From assembly GCA_964652155.1 (NCBI GenBank), contig CAZZBK010000126.1:1-17603 (forward strand): a stretch of 17,603 bases of DNA, in the 5' to 3' direction. A program made the position numbers and the translations under genes. The first letter of the stretch is position 1, and each line of letters opens with the position of its first letter. The notes below the pieces were generated by a model. The model worked only from the letters and a program-made list of their open reading frames with translations. It had not been told where the DNA came from and made no database searches. Source of the stretch: CAZZBK01 sp964652155. GTDB lineage: Bacteria; Planctomycetota; Planctomycetia; Pirellulales; PNKZ01. Of this stretch, positions 1 through 7,298 are shown piece by piece.

Positions 1-1
1 C

Positions 2-1516
2 GAGTTCGACTACTGCTGCTGCCACGCCAGCTTTGCGCTGCGGGAATTGGGCATCGAATCGATCATGGTGAACTCGAATCCGGAAACGGTCAGCACCGAT
101 TACGACACCAGCGACCTGCTGTTCTTCGAGCCGCTCACGACCGAAGACGTGCTCAACATCGTCGATCGCGTGCAGCCCGACGGCGTCATCGTGCAGTTCG
201 GCGGCCAGACGCCGCTCAACTTGAGCCGCGCGCTCTGGAACGCTGGAGTCCCCATCATCGGCACGAGCGTCGACACGATCGAAGACGCCGAGGACCGCGA
301 GAAGTTTCAGCGACTGCTCGTGCGGCTGGGGCTCAAACAGCCCGAAAACGCCATCGCCCGCAACATGGGCGAGGCCCGGCAACTCGTCGAGCGGGTTGGC
401 TATCCGTGCCTGGTGCGCCCCAGCTTCGTGCTCGGCGGACGCGCGATGGAAATCTGTTACGACGGCGGGCAGTTCGAGCGCTACGTCACCGAGGCCTTCA
501 TCGTCGCCCAAGGCCAACCCGTCCTCATCGATCGCTTTCTGGAAGACGCCACCGAGGTCGACGTTGACGCGATTTGCGACGGCCAGCGCGTCGTGGTCGC
601 CGGCGTCATGGAACACATCGAAGAGGCTGGTGTCCATTCGGGAGACTCGGCCTGCGCAATTCCACCGTACAGCCTGCAAGAGCCGGTCATTGCCGAGATC
701 AAGGACGCCACGCGCCGACTGGCCCGCGCGCTCAACGTGCGCGGGTTGATGAACATTCAATTTGCGATCAAGCGCGAAGACGGCCACGACAACGTGTACG
801 TGCTCGAGGTGAACCCTCGCGCCAGCCGCACCGTCCCGTTCGTGGCCAAGGCCACGGGGGTACCGCTGGCCAAGTTAGCCGCCAAGGTCATGGCCGGCGT
901 CACGCTCGAAGAGTTGGGGCTGATCGAAGACCCCATCCCGTCGCATGTGTCGGTCAAGGAAAGCGTGTTCCCGTTCGTCAAGTTCCAAGGGGTCGACATC
1001 GTGTTGGGCCCCGAGATGCGATCGACCGGCGAGGTGATGGGGATCAGCGATCATTTCAGCATCGCCTTCGCCAAGAGCCAGCTCGCCGCCGGGATCATCC
1101 TGCCTCCCAAAGGCACGATCTTTATCAGTCTCTCCGATCGCTCGAAGCACCATGCCGTGCGGCTCTGCCAGCCACTGCACGAAGCCGGCTATCAGTTGAT
1201 CGCCACGGCCGGCACGGGCAAGCGACTCAGCGAGGCCGGCATTCCGGTCAAGATTGTCAAGAAGGTGCAAGAAGGGCATCCCAACTTGATCGACCACCTG
1301 ATCAATGGCGACGTGCAGTTGATCTTTAACACCCCCAGCGGCAAAGGGGCCCGCACCGACGAAGGGCGCATCCGAGCGGCCTCGGTCGCTCATGGTGTCC
1401 CGTGCATCACGACGATCCCGGCGGCCGACGCGGCCGTGCGGGCCATGCAGGCCATGAAGGAAGAAGAGATGGGCGTGCAAGCGCTGCAGGACCGCTTTCC
1501 GGTCGAAACCGTCTGA
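2..1516 (+). CDS. carB: Carbamoyl-phosphate synthase large subunit, C-terminal half (partial at left edge)
   Basis: The reading frame is open from base 2 and runs off the left edge, so only the last 504 residues are present, about half of the usual ~1070. The enzyme makes carbamoyl phosphate from glutamine-derived ammonia, bicarbonate and two ATP, for arginine and pyrimidine synthesis in the cytoplasm. The fragment opens with EFDYCCCHASFALRE, the start of the second synthetase half. The carbamate-kinase ATP-grasp domain follows, with the conserved segments NPETVSTDYDTSD, VRPSFVLGGRAMEI, GVHSGDSAC, EVNPRASRTVPFV and LGPEMRSTGEVMG. The last ~130 residues form the MGS-like allosteric domain (ATAGTGKRLSEAGI, FNTPSGKGARTDE), where ornithine, IMP or UMP act in known enzymes. 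The internal TTG at 47 is not a real start. The SAM hydrolase gene starts 39 bases after the stop. Confidence 0.97.
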   Translation, partial: EFDYCCCHASFALRELGIESIMVNSNPETVSTDYDTSDLLFFEPLTTEDVLNIVDRVQPDGVIVQFGGQTPLNLSRALWNAGVPIIGTSVDTIEDAEDREKFQRLLVRLGLKQPENAIARNMGEARQLVERVGYPCLVRPSFVLGGRAMEICYDGGQFERYVTEAFIVAQGQPVLIDRFLEDATEVDVDAICDGQRVVVAGVMEHIEEAGVHSGDSACAIPPYSLQEPVIAEIKDATRRLARALNVRGLMNIQFAIKREDGHDNVYVLEVNPRASRTVPFVAKATGVPLAKLAAKVMAGVTLEELGLIEDPIPSHVSVKESVFPFVKFQGVDIVLGPEMRSTGEVMGISDHFSIAFAKSQLAAGIILPPKGTIFISLSDRSKHHAVRLCQPLHEAGYQLIATAGTGKRLSEAGIPVKIVKKVQEGHPNLIDHLINGDVQLIFNTPSGKGARTDEGRIRAASVAHGVPCITTIPAADAAVRAMQAMKEEEMGVQALQDRFPVETV

Positions 1517-1542
1517 CCAACCTCATGCCTTGATGGAGCGCC

Positions 1543-1546
1543 GGAG
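1543..1546 (+). promoter_or_regulatory. Shine-Dalgarno GGAG for the GTG-started SAM hydrolase
   Basis: GGAG lies 9 bases before the GTG at 1556. It supports that GTG as the start; there is no better start upstream in this frame before the carB stop. Confidence 0.6.
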
Positions 1547-1555
1547 ACCCGTATC

Positions 1556-2344
1556 GTGCCCGGCCCACTCATCACGCTGACGACCGATTTTGGCGAAGGG
1601 AGCCCGTACGTCGCGGCCATGAAAGGGGTCATTTTGTCGCTCAATCCGCGGGCGCGGCTCGTCGACCTGACGCATCGCATCGCACCGCAGAACGTGTGCG
1701 AAGCGGCTTGGGTGCTCGACGACGTGATCGACTGCTTTCCGGCTGAAACGATTCATGTGGTGGTCGTCGACCCTGGCGTGGGAACCACGCGGCGGCTGGT
1801 GTACGCACGCTGGAGCGACGCTCATTTTTTAGCCCCCGACAACGGGCTATTGGGTCGCTTGGCGGAGCGCAGCCCGCCTCGTACAATACGCTCGCTAACC
1901 GAGTCTCAGTGGTGGCGCACAAATGTCTCGCGAACTTTTCACGGACGCGATATTCTAGCACCCGTGGCGGCTCACCTCAGCTTGGGAGTCGACCCCCAAC
2001 TGTTCGGCCCGCCGTTGGATTCGCTCGTATCGCTCCCTTGGCCAGAGGTGCTCGTCGTGCCGGGAAAAATTCAAGGTACCGTCCGCTCGATTGACTCGTT
2101 TGGCAACCTGATCACCGACATCGCCGCTGACAAGTTGCACGATGTGCCACGCGGCGAGACGACCCGCATCGGCTGTGACGAGCACGAGACGCTCGGCATC
2201 CAGCAGACCTATGGCGACCAACCGCCGATGACCCTGATTGCCCTGGTCGGATCGAGTGGCTACCTCGAATTGTCAATCGTCAACGACAGCGCGGCCGAGA
2301 TGCTCGGCATTCGGCCCGGAGCGCCGGTTCTCGTGCAATGGTAA
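1556..2344 (+). CDS. S-adenosyl-L-methionine hydrolase (adenosine-forming), DUF62/SAM-hydroxide adenosyltransferase family
   Basis: This 262-residue protein belongs to the SAM_adeno_trans (DUF62) family, whose characterised members hydrolyse SAM to adenosine and methionine. Family relatives are the fluorinase and chlorinase, which use halide instead of water. The N-terminal domain begins with ITLTTDFG (residues 6-13) and holds VVDPGVG with Asp72, Arg79 seven residues later, APDNG (93-97) and RTFHGRDILAPVAAHL with His129. Asp, Arg and His in this spacing match the water-activating triad described for archaeal PH0463 (Asp68/Arg75/His127), so hydrolysis rather than halogenation is expected. The C-terminal domain has the usual SFGNLITDI segment. 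The start is GTG with a GGAG nine bases upstream. The 3' end overlaps bioA by 7 bases, which suggests translational coupling. The physiological role of the family is not settled. Confidence 0.92.
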   Translation: MPGPLITLTTDFGEGSPYVAAMKGVILSLNPRARLVDLTHRIAPQNVCEAAWVLDDVIDCFPAETIHVVVVDPGVGTTRRLVYARWSDAHFLAPDNGLLGRLAERSPPRTIRSLTESQWWRTNVSRTFHGRDILAPVAAHLSLGVDPQLFGPPLDSLVSLPWPEVLVVPGKIQGTVRSIDSFGNLITDIAADKLHDVPRGETTRIGCDEHETLGIQQTYGDQPPMTLIALVGSSGYLELSIVNDSAAEMLGIRPGAPVLVQW

Positions 2345-3660
2345 CGCCCGACCGCGATGCGTTGTGCCGTTGGGATCGCGAGCATGTCTGGCATGCGTTC
2401 ACCCAAATGGCCGAGCACGAAGCGCTCATCTTACAGCGCGGCGAGGGGTGCGTGCTCTACGACCTCGACGGCCGCGCGTACCTCGATGGCGTCAGCAGCC
2501 TGTGGTGCAACGTTCATGGCCATCGACATCCCCGGCTCGACGCCGCGCTCCGCGCTCAGCTCGACGAGGTGGCCCATATCACGCTGCTTGGCTCGGCGCA
2601 TCCGGCAACCATTCAACTCGCGCGACGACTTGTCGAGGTGACACCCCCTGGGTTGAACCACGTCTTTTTTTCCAGCGACGGCTCGTCGGCGGTCGAAGTG
2701 GCTTTGAAGATGGCGTTCCAGTACTGGCGGCAGTGTGCCGAGCCGCGCCCGAACAAAACACGCTTCGTGGCTTTTGGCGACGCCTATCATGGCGACACGA
2801 TCGGTAGTGTCAGCGTCGGTGGGGTCGAGCGCTTTCATCGCGTGTTCGAGCCGCTGCTTTTTGAGACCTTGCGGCTCCCTTCGCCGTCGGGAGATTTGAC
2901 CACCCACGTCGCCGAGTTGGAGTCGTTGCTCAAGCGCGAACACGAGCGGATCGCCGCGGTGGTCATCGAGCCGCTTGTGCAATGTGCCGCGGGGATCGTG
3001 CGTCATGCGCCAGGCTATCTGCGTGCGCTGCGCGAGTTGACCCGCCGCTATGGCTTGCTGCTGATCGCCGACGAGGTCGCGGTCGGCTTCGGCCGGACCG
3101 GCACATTGTTCGCCTGCGAACACGAGCTTGTATCGCCGGACTTTCTCTGCCTGGGCAAAGGCTTGACGGGCGGATATCTGCCGATGGCCGCCACGCTGGC
3201 GACCGACGAGGTGTGGCAGGCATTCCTGGGCCCCCATGAGTCGCAACGGCAACTCTTTCACGGCCACACGTATGGCGGCAATCCGCTCGCCGCGGCGGTC
3301 GCGCTCGCCTCGTTGGACGTGTTCGACGAGGAGCGCGTGCTCGAACAACTGCCGGAGAAAATCGCTCATTTGGAGGCACGACTGCGGCCGCTCACCGCTC
3401 ACCCGCACGTTGGCCGCATCGCGCAACTAGGCCTGATCGCCGGCATCGAGTTGGTTCGCAGCCGCTCTCCGCGCGAGGCCTACCCTTGGCAAGCACGTCA
3501 TGGCCAACGAGCGTGCCTGGCCGCACGCGAGCGCGGAGTGCTCTTGCGCCCGCTGGGTGACGTGCTCGTGCTGATGCCTCCGTTGGCCATCAGCTTGTCG
3601 CAGATCGATCAGCTCGTCGACGCTGTCGAGTACGGCATCGCTCGGGTGAGTGGCGACTGA
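2338..3660 (+). CDS. bioA: Adenosylmethionine-8-amino-7-oxononanoate aminotransferase (DAPA synthase)
   Basis: This 440-residue, class-III, fold-type-I PLP aminotransferase converts 8-amino-7-oxononanoate (KAPA) to 7,8-diaminopelargonate in biotin synthesis. The PLP lysine is Lys274 in CLGKGLTGGYLPM, and Asp245 in IADEVAVGFGRTG would hold the pyridine nitrogen; both fall at the same numbers as in E. coli BioA. Other family marks are VWHAFTQM (17-24), DGVSSLWCNVHGHRHP (50-65), VFFSSDGSSAVEVALKMA (109-126) and AYHGDTIGS (149-157). From memory, the SSLWCNVHGH and FQYW segments look closer to the Bacillus enzyme, which uses lysine as amino donor, than to the E. coli one, which uses SAM, so the donor is open. 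The ATG lies inside the end of the SAM hydrolase gene. No close Shine-Dalgarno is visible, consistent with coupled translation. No other biotin genes are in the window. Confidence 0.94.
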   Translation: MVTPDRDALCRWDREHVWHAFTQMAEHEALILQRGEGCVLYDLDGRAYLDGVSSLWCNVHGHRHPRLDAALRAQLDEVAHITLLGSAHPATIQLARRLVEVTPPGLNHVFFSSDGSSAVEVALKMAFQYWRQCAEPRPNKTRFVAFGDAYHGDTIGSVSVGGVERFHRVFEPLLFETLRLPSPSGDLTTHVAELESLLKREHERIAAVVIEPLVQCAAGIVRHAPGYLRALRELTRRYGLLLIADEVAVGFGRTGTLFACEHELVSPDFLCLGKGLTGGYLPMAATLATDEVWQAFLGPHESQRQLFHGHTYGGNPLAAAVALASLDVFDEERVLEQLPEKIAHLEARLRPLTAHPHVGRIAQLGLIAGIELVRSRSPREAYPWQARHGQRACLAARERGVLLRPLGDVLVLMPPLAISLSQIDQLVDAVEYGIARVSGD

Positions 3661-3767
3661 ACCTGCACCAGAACAACGCTCCTTGGGCCGCTTTCATTCC
3701 GTGCGTGTCATGCGTTAAACTAGCACCCCGGCCCCCCATCAACTCTAGCCCTCGCCAGCAGTCACCC

Positions 3768-5057
3768 ATGAATCGCTCTCGCAGCCAAGCCGCGTTCGCT
3801 CGTGCCAAGCAACTCATTCCCGGAGGGGTCAACAGCCCGGCCCGGGCATTCGGAGCGGTGGGAGGCGAGCCGCTGTTCTTCTCGCGCGGCGAGGGCGCGT
3901 ACCTATTCGACATCGACGGCCAGCGGCTGATCGACTACATCGGCTCCTGGGGCCCCATGATCCTGGGACATGCCCACCCTAAAGTCACCGCCGCGCTGCA
4001 CGAGGCGGTCGCGCGGGGCACCAGCTTCGGCGCGCCCACCGAGGCCGAAAGCGAATTGGCCCAACTGATCACCGAGGCCGTGCCGAGCATCGAGAAAGTC
4101 CGGCTCGTCAACTCGGGGACCGAAGCCACGATGAGCGCCATCCGCTTGGCTCGCGGGTTCACCCAGCGGGACGTAATCGTCAAATTCGCCGGCAATTATC
4201 ACGGGCATGTCGACAGCCTGCTGGTCGCCGCCGGCAGCGCGGCCGCAACCCTGGCGGTCCCCAACTCACCCGGCGTGACACCGGGGACGGCCCAAGACAC
4301 GCTCGTCCTGCAATACAACGACATCGCCGGTTTGCAACGCGCGTTCGAGCAGCATGGCCCGCGCATCGCGGGGGTCATCATCGAACCGGTGGTCGGCAAC
4401 ATGGGCTGCGTTGTACCGACACCAGCGTTCCTCACCGCGCTGCGTGAGCTGACGCAGCGACACGGCGCGCTGTTGATCTTTGACGAAGTGATGACCGGCT
4501 TCCGCGTGGCCTATGCGGGCGCGCAGAGTTTGTTCGGCATCCGGCCTGACCTGACGACGCTCGGTAAGATCGTCGGCGGTGGCCTGCCCGTTGGCGCATA
4601 CGGCGGCCGACGAGACATCATGGATCACATCCTGCCCGTCGGGAGCGTGTTTCAGGCCGGGACCCTCTCGGGCAATCCGCTCGCCACCGCGGCCGGCATC
4701 GCCACGCTGAAAACGCTGCGCGACGACAACCCGTACCCCAAGCTCGAACAGCTCAGCGCTCGCCTCGAGAGCGGCTTGCTTCGCGCGGCATCCAAGGCGA
4801 ACGTGCCCCACACGCTGTGCCGCGTGGGGAGCATGATGACCTTGTTCTTCAGCGGCGAGCGTGTCATCGATTGGCCCACGGCCAGCCGTTGCGACACCAA
4901 GCGGTTTGCACAATTCTTCTGGGGGCTCATCGAGCGTGGCGTCTATTTTCCGTGCAGTCAGTTCGAAGCCCTGTTTGTCTCGGCCGCCCACAGCGAGGTC
5001 GACATCGACGCGACCGTTGCCGCGGCGGGCGAATCGCTCGCCGCGCTGGCCAAGTAA
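3768..5057 (+). CDS. hemL: Glutamate-1-semialdehyde 2,1-aminomutase
   Basis: This 429-residue PLP enzyme moves the amino group of glutamate-1-semialdehyde to give 5-aminolevulinate, the C5 route to heme and other tetrapyrroles. Family marks in order are IPGGVNSPARAF (17-28), SWGPMILGHAHP (60-71), GAPTEAE (88-94), VNSGTEATMSAIRLAR (114-129), YHGHVDSLLV (144-153), FDEVMTGFRVA (238-248), and the PLP lysine Lys267 in LGKIVGGGLPVGAYGG. The length fits the family. The frame stays open upstream to 3705, but the ATG at 3768 gives the usual short N-terminus before FARAKQLIPGG, so it was chosen. No clear Shine-Dalgarno precedes it. It follows bioA after a 107-base gap and precedes the aldo/keto reductase by 9 bases. 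Confidence 0.96.
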   Translation: MNRSRSQAAFARAKQLIPGGVNSPARAFGAVGGEPLFFSRGEGAYLFDIDGQRLIDYIGSWGPMILGHAHPKVTAALHEAVARGTSFGAPTEAESELAQLITEAVPSIEKVRLVNSGTEATMSAIRLARGFTQRDVIVKFAGNYHGHVDSLLVAAGSAAATLAVPNSPGVTPGTAQDTLVLQYNDIAGLQRAFEQHGPRIAGVIIEPVVGNMGCVVPTPAFLTALRELTQRHGALLIFDEVMTGFRVAYAGAQSLFGIRPDLTTLGKIVGGGLPVGAYGGRRDIMDHILPVGSVFQAGTLSGNPLATAAGIATLKTLRDDNPYPKLEQLSARLESGLLRAASKANVPHTLCRVGSMMTLFFSGERVIDWPTASRCDTKRFAQFFWGLIERGVYFPCSQFEALFVSAAHSEVDIDATVAAAGESLAALAK

Positions 5058-5066
5058 GGTGCGCTC

Positions 5067-6014
5067 ATGAAGTTTCGTCCGCTCGGCCGCACGGGGCTCG
5101 ACGTGTCGTGGGTCAGCTTTGGCGCGGCGTCGTTGGGACAGGAGTATCGCCCCATCGACGTGAACGAAGCGCTCCGCGCCGTACACGTGGCACTCGAAGC
5201 GGGGATGAACTTCATTGATACGTCACCGTACTACGGCCGGGGCATGAGCGAAGTGCTGCTCGGCGCCGCGCTGCGTGATGTGCCCCGCGAGCGTTATTAC
5301 CTCGGCACGAAACTGGGACGCTACGACCGCGCCCATTTCGACTTCTCGGCTCGCCGCGTCGTCGAGAGCGTCGACGTCAGCCTGCATCGGCTCGGGACCG
5401 ATCATCTGGACATCATCCTGTGCCACGACATCGAGTTCGTCGAGCTGCCGCAGATCGTGAACGAAACGCTCCCTGCCCTGCAAAAACTACGTGAGCAAGG
5501 CAAGGTCCGGTTCATCGGCATCAGCGGCTATCCGATGCACATATTTCGCTGGGTGCTCGAGCGCGCCGACCTCGACGTGATTCTGTCTTACAATCATTAC
5601 ACGCTGCAAAACACGATGCTCGCCGAGTTGGTGCCGCAACTCACGTCGCGCGGTGTGGGCATCATGAACGCCTCTCCTTTCTCGGCGCGGCTGCTCACGA
5701 ACACCACGCTGCCACCGTGGCACCGAGCGCCGGAGAACGTCCGGCAGATTTGCCGCCAGGCGGCCCAACACTGCACAGCGCGCGGTGTCGACATCGCGCA
5801 GCTTGCATTGCAATTCTCGCTCGACCACGAAGGCCTCGCCACCTGCATCGTGGGCTCGGCCGACCCGGAAAACGTGCGCAAGCTGGTCCAGTGGTCCAAA
5901 CAGCCGCTCGATGCGCAACTCGTGAGTGAAGTTCAAGCGATCCTGCGACCGATACACAACTGGTTTTATGTCGAAGGCCGCCGCGAGAACAACGACCCCA
6001 AGGTGATGGAGTGA
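5067..6014 (+). CDS. Aldo/keto reductase, L-galactose dehydrogenase-like
   Basis: This 315-residue NAD(P)-dependent TIM-barrel oxidoreductase shows the aldo/keto reductase tetrad: Asp51 and Tyr56 in FIDTSPYYG, Lys82 in GTKLGRY and His120 in ILCHDIEF. The N-terminus FRPLGRTGLDVS is typical. Several segments (DTSPYYG, GRYDRAHFDFSARRV, CHDIEFVELPQIVNETLPALQKL, GKVRFIGISGYP, DVILSYNHY, ASPFSARLLT) resemble, from memory, the plant L-galactose dehydrogenase group, which oxidises L-galactose to the lactone in ascorbate synthesis. Bacterial members may act on other aldoses such as L-fucose, so the substrate is unproven. AAGG seven bases before the ATG overlaps the hemL stop codon and supports the start. 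The 9-base spacing suggests cotranscription with hemL, but no functional link to heme synthesis is visible. Confidence 0.85.
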   Translation: MKFRPLGRTGLDVSWVSFGAASLGQEYRPIDVNEALRAVHVALEAGMNFIDTSPYYGRGMSEVLLGAALRDVPRERYYLGTKLGRYDRAHFDFSARRVVESVDVSLHRLGTDHLDIILCHDIEFVELPQIVNETLPALQKLREQGKVRFIGISGYPMHIFRWVLERADLDVILSYNHYTLQNTMLAELVPQLTSRGVGIMNASPFSARLLTNTTLPPWHRAPENVRQICRQAAQHCTARGVDIAQLALQFSLDHEGLATCIVGSADPENVRKLVQWSKQPLDAQLVSEVQAILRPIHNWFYVEGRRENNDPKVME

Positions 6015-6177
6015 ACCGGCCGGAATTGCACCCGAATGCACGCAAATCGTCACCAGGCCGACGATCGGTTTTCAGATATTTCCGTCCATTCGCGTTTATT
6101 TCCGGGCCTCTTTGTTGTCGGTTCGTGACATCGTTTCCGCGTGCCCGGTTGACCGGTCTGCTTCGGCAGCCAACAGC

Positions 6178-6206
6178 TTGACAGAACCCCAAGCGAGCCT
6201 TCAAAT
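6178..6206 (+). promoter_or_regulatory. Putative sigma70-like promoter of the Mo-hydroxylase operon
   Basis: A perfect TTGACA (6178-6183) is followed after 17 bases by TCAAAT (6201-6206), which matches TATAAT at four of six positions. The predicted start near 6213 falls at the edge of the 6215-6315 hairpin, so a transcript would begin with this structure about 150 bases before the first gene. The weak -10 box keeps this tentative. Confidence 0.35.
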
Positions 6207-6214
6207 TGCTGTTT

Positions 6215-6315
6215 AGAGCGTCTAACAAAATGGCTGGGGACTGTCCCAATTTTTCGAAGGCCGCCAAGAAAAATGGGACGGTCACCCTCGCTGCGGCCAT
6301 TTTGTTAGACGCTCT
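6215..6315. repeat. 101-base inverted-repeat hairpin element, MITE/REP-like
   Basis: The outer arms are a perfect 20-base inverted repeat, 6215-6234 and 6296-6315 (AGAGCGTC...ATGGC and its complement). An inner pair, 6239-6255 and 6268-6283 (GACTGTCCCA.. against ..TGGGACGGTC), adds one bulged A and one G-T pair around a 12-base loop (6256-6267). An asymmetric internal loop (4 against 12 bases) separates the two stems. There is no coding capacity and no clear target-site duplication. The GACTGTCCC/GGGACAGTC core recalls short dispersed palindromes in planctomycete and other genomes. It could be a small non-autonomous mobile element or an RNA structure in the leader of the next operon. Confidence 0.75.
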
Positions 6316-6363
6316 TCATTCACAATCATTCGTTCGGTTTTTATTTTTCAGAGAGTTTGCACC

Positions 6364-7242
6364 TTGAAAGCCTTCGATTACGCCGCGGCTTTGACGATCG
6401 ATGAAGCGGTGAGCCTGCTCGCCGCTCAAGGCGATCGGGCCAAAATCCTCGCCGGAGGAACCGACGTGCTCGTGCAGTTGCGCGAAGGGCAACGGGACGC
6501 CGATCTGGTCGTCGATATCAAGAAAATTCCCGAACTCACGCGAGTCGAGCAGCCTGCCGGACGTGGCCTGCTGCTGGGCGCGGCGGCACCAGCCTGCTGC
6601 GTGTACGAGAACGAGGCGATCGCGAAACACTATGCGGCGCTGGCCGACGCGGCCCGGATCATCGGGGGCTGGCAGATTCAAAGTCGAGCGAGCATTGGCG
6701 GCAATCTGTGCAACTCGTCCCCGGCGGCCGACTCGGTCCCCGCCTTGATTTGCCTCGGCGCCACCATTCACATCGCCGGGCCGCAAGGTCGTCGCGCGGT
6801 GAGCGTCGCCGAGTTTTGCACTGGCCCGGGAAAGAACGTGCTGCAACGAGGCGAGTTGGTGGTGTCGATTGAGTTTCCCAATGCCGCCAAGCACACCGGC
6901 TCACAGTATCAACGGTTCATCCCACGCAACGAGATGGACATTGCCGTCGTGGGCGTTGGTTCTTGGGTGCGGCTGAGCCCGAGCGGCGACAAGATCGAAG
7001 AGGCTCGCATCGCGTTGGGGGCCGTGGCTCCCAAGGCCTTGCTGGCCACGGCGGCTGCCGCCACGCTCGTTGGCAAAGCGCCCTCGGCCGAGAATTTCGC
7101 CGCCGCGGGCGAACTCGCCCGGCAGCTTGCGCAGCCGATCAGCGACATGCGCGGCGACGCCGACTATCGTCGACACCTCGTTGGCGTGCTCGTGCAGCGC
7201 ACGTTGGCCACGGCGGTCGAGCGGGCCAAGGCCAACCGTTAA
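6364..7242 (+). CDS. Molybdenum hydroxylase, FAD-binding subunit (CoxM/YagS-like)
   Basis: This 292-residue protein is the medium, FAD-carrying subunit of a xanthine-oxidase-family enzyme. It would pass electrons from the iron-sulfur subunit to an acceptor. The two FAD pyrophosphate motifs are present: ILAGGTDVLVQLREG (28-42, AGGTD at 30-34) and SIGGNLCNSSPAADSVPAL (110-128). The C-terminal CO-dehydrogenase flavoprotein domain begins near YQRFIPRNEMDIAVV (182-196). The extra [4Fe-4S] insertion of the 4-hydroxybenzoyl-CoA reductase beta subunit is not seen. The start is TTG at 6364, with MKAFDYAAALTIDEA as a typical N-terminus and GAGAG eight bases upstream. It is the first gene of a three-gene operon (M-S-L order as in cox clusters) and lies 56 bases before the iron-sulfur subunit. 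Confidence 0.92.
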   Translation: MKAFDYAAALTIDEAVSLLAAQGDRAKILAGGTDVLVQLREGQRDADLVVDIKKIPELTRVEQPAGRGLLLGAAAPACCVYENEAIAKHYAALADAARIIGGWQIQSRASIGGNLCNSSPAADSVPALICLGATIHIAGPQGRRAVSVAEFCTGPGKNVLQRGELVVSIEFPNAAKHTGSQYQRFIPRNEMDIAVVGVGSWVRLSPSGDKIEEARIALGAVAPKALLATAAAATLVGKAPSAENFAAAGELARQLAQPISDMRGDADYRRHLVGVLVQRTLATAVERAKANR

Positions 7243-7298
7243 CATCGGGCCATCCGTTGGAAATCACTTTTTTATTCTCCCCTGGCTGATACGTCACC

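Larger units (their letters stand above)
6015..6363. other. 349-base intergenic region: putative promoter and long hairpin, no gene
   Basis: No convincing coding region lies here. The left part (6015-6177) has only scattered short similar motifs such as ATATTTCC and TTATTTCC and the palindrome GACCGGTC. TTGACA at 6178 could begin a promoter. A long hairpin fills 6215-6315. A T-rich stretch (about 6333-6348) and GAGAG (6351-6355, eight bases before the TTG start) lead into the FAD-subunit gene. Base composition is less GC-rich than in the flanking genes. Confidence 0.7.

Noticed and set aside
2431..3426. A 331-codon minus-strand open frame opposite bioA
   Set aside because: Same shadow effect; bioA on the other strand has all family motifs.
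3705..3767. Longer hemL start at 3705
   Set aside because: The extra 21 residues (MSCVKLAPRPPINSSPRQQS...) are not part of the family, and the ATG at 3768 gives the usual N-terminus.
2338..5057. Tandem duplication of aminotransferase genes (bioA and hemL)
   Set aside because: Both are class-III PLP enzymes, but each carries its own family motifs and they are far apart in sequence, so a recent duplication is not supported.
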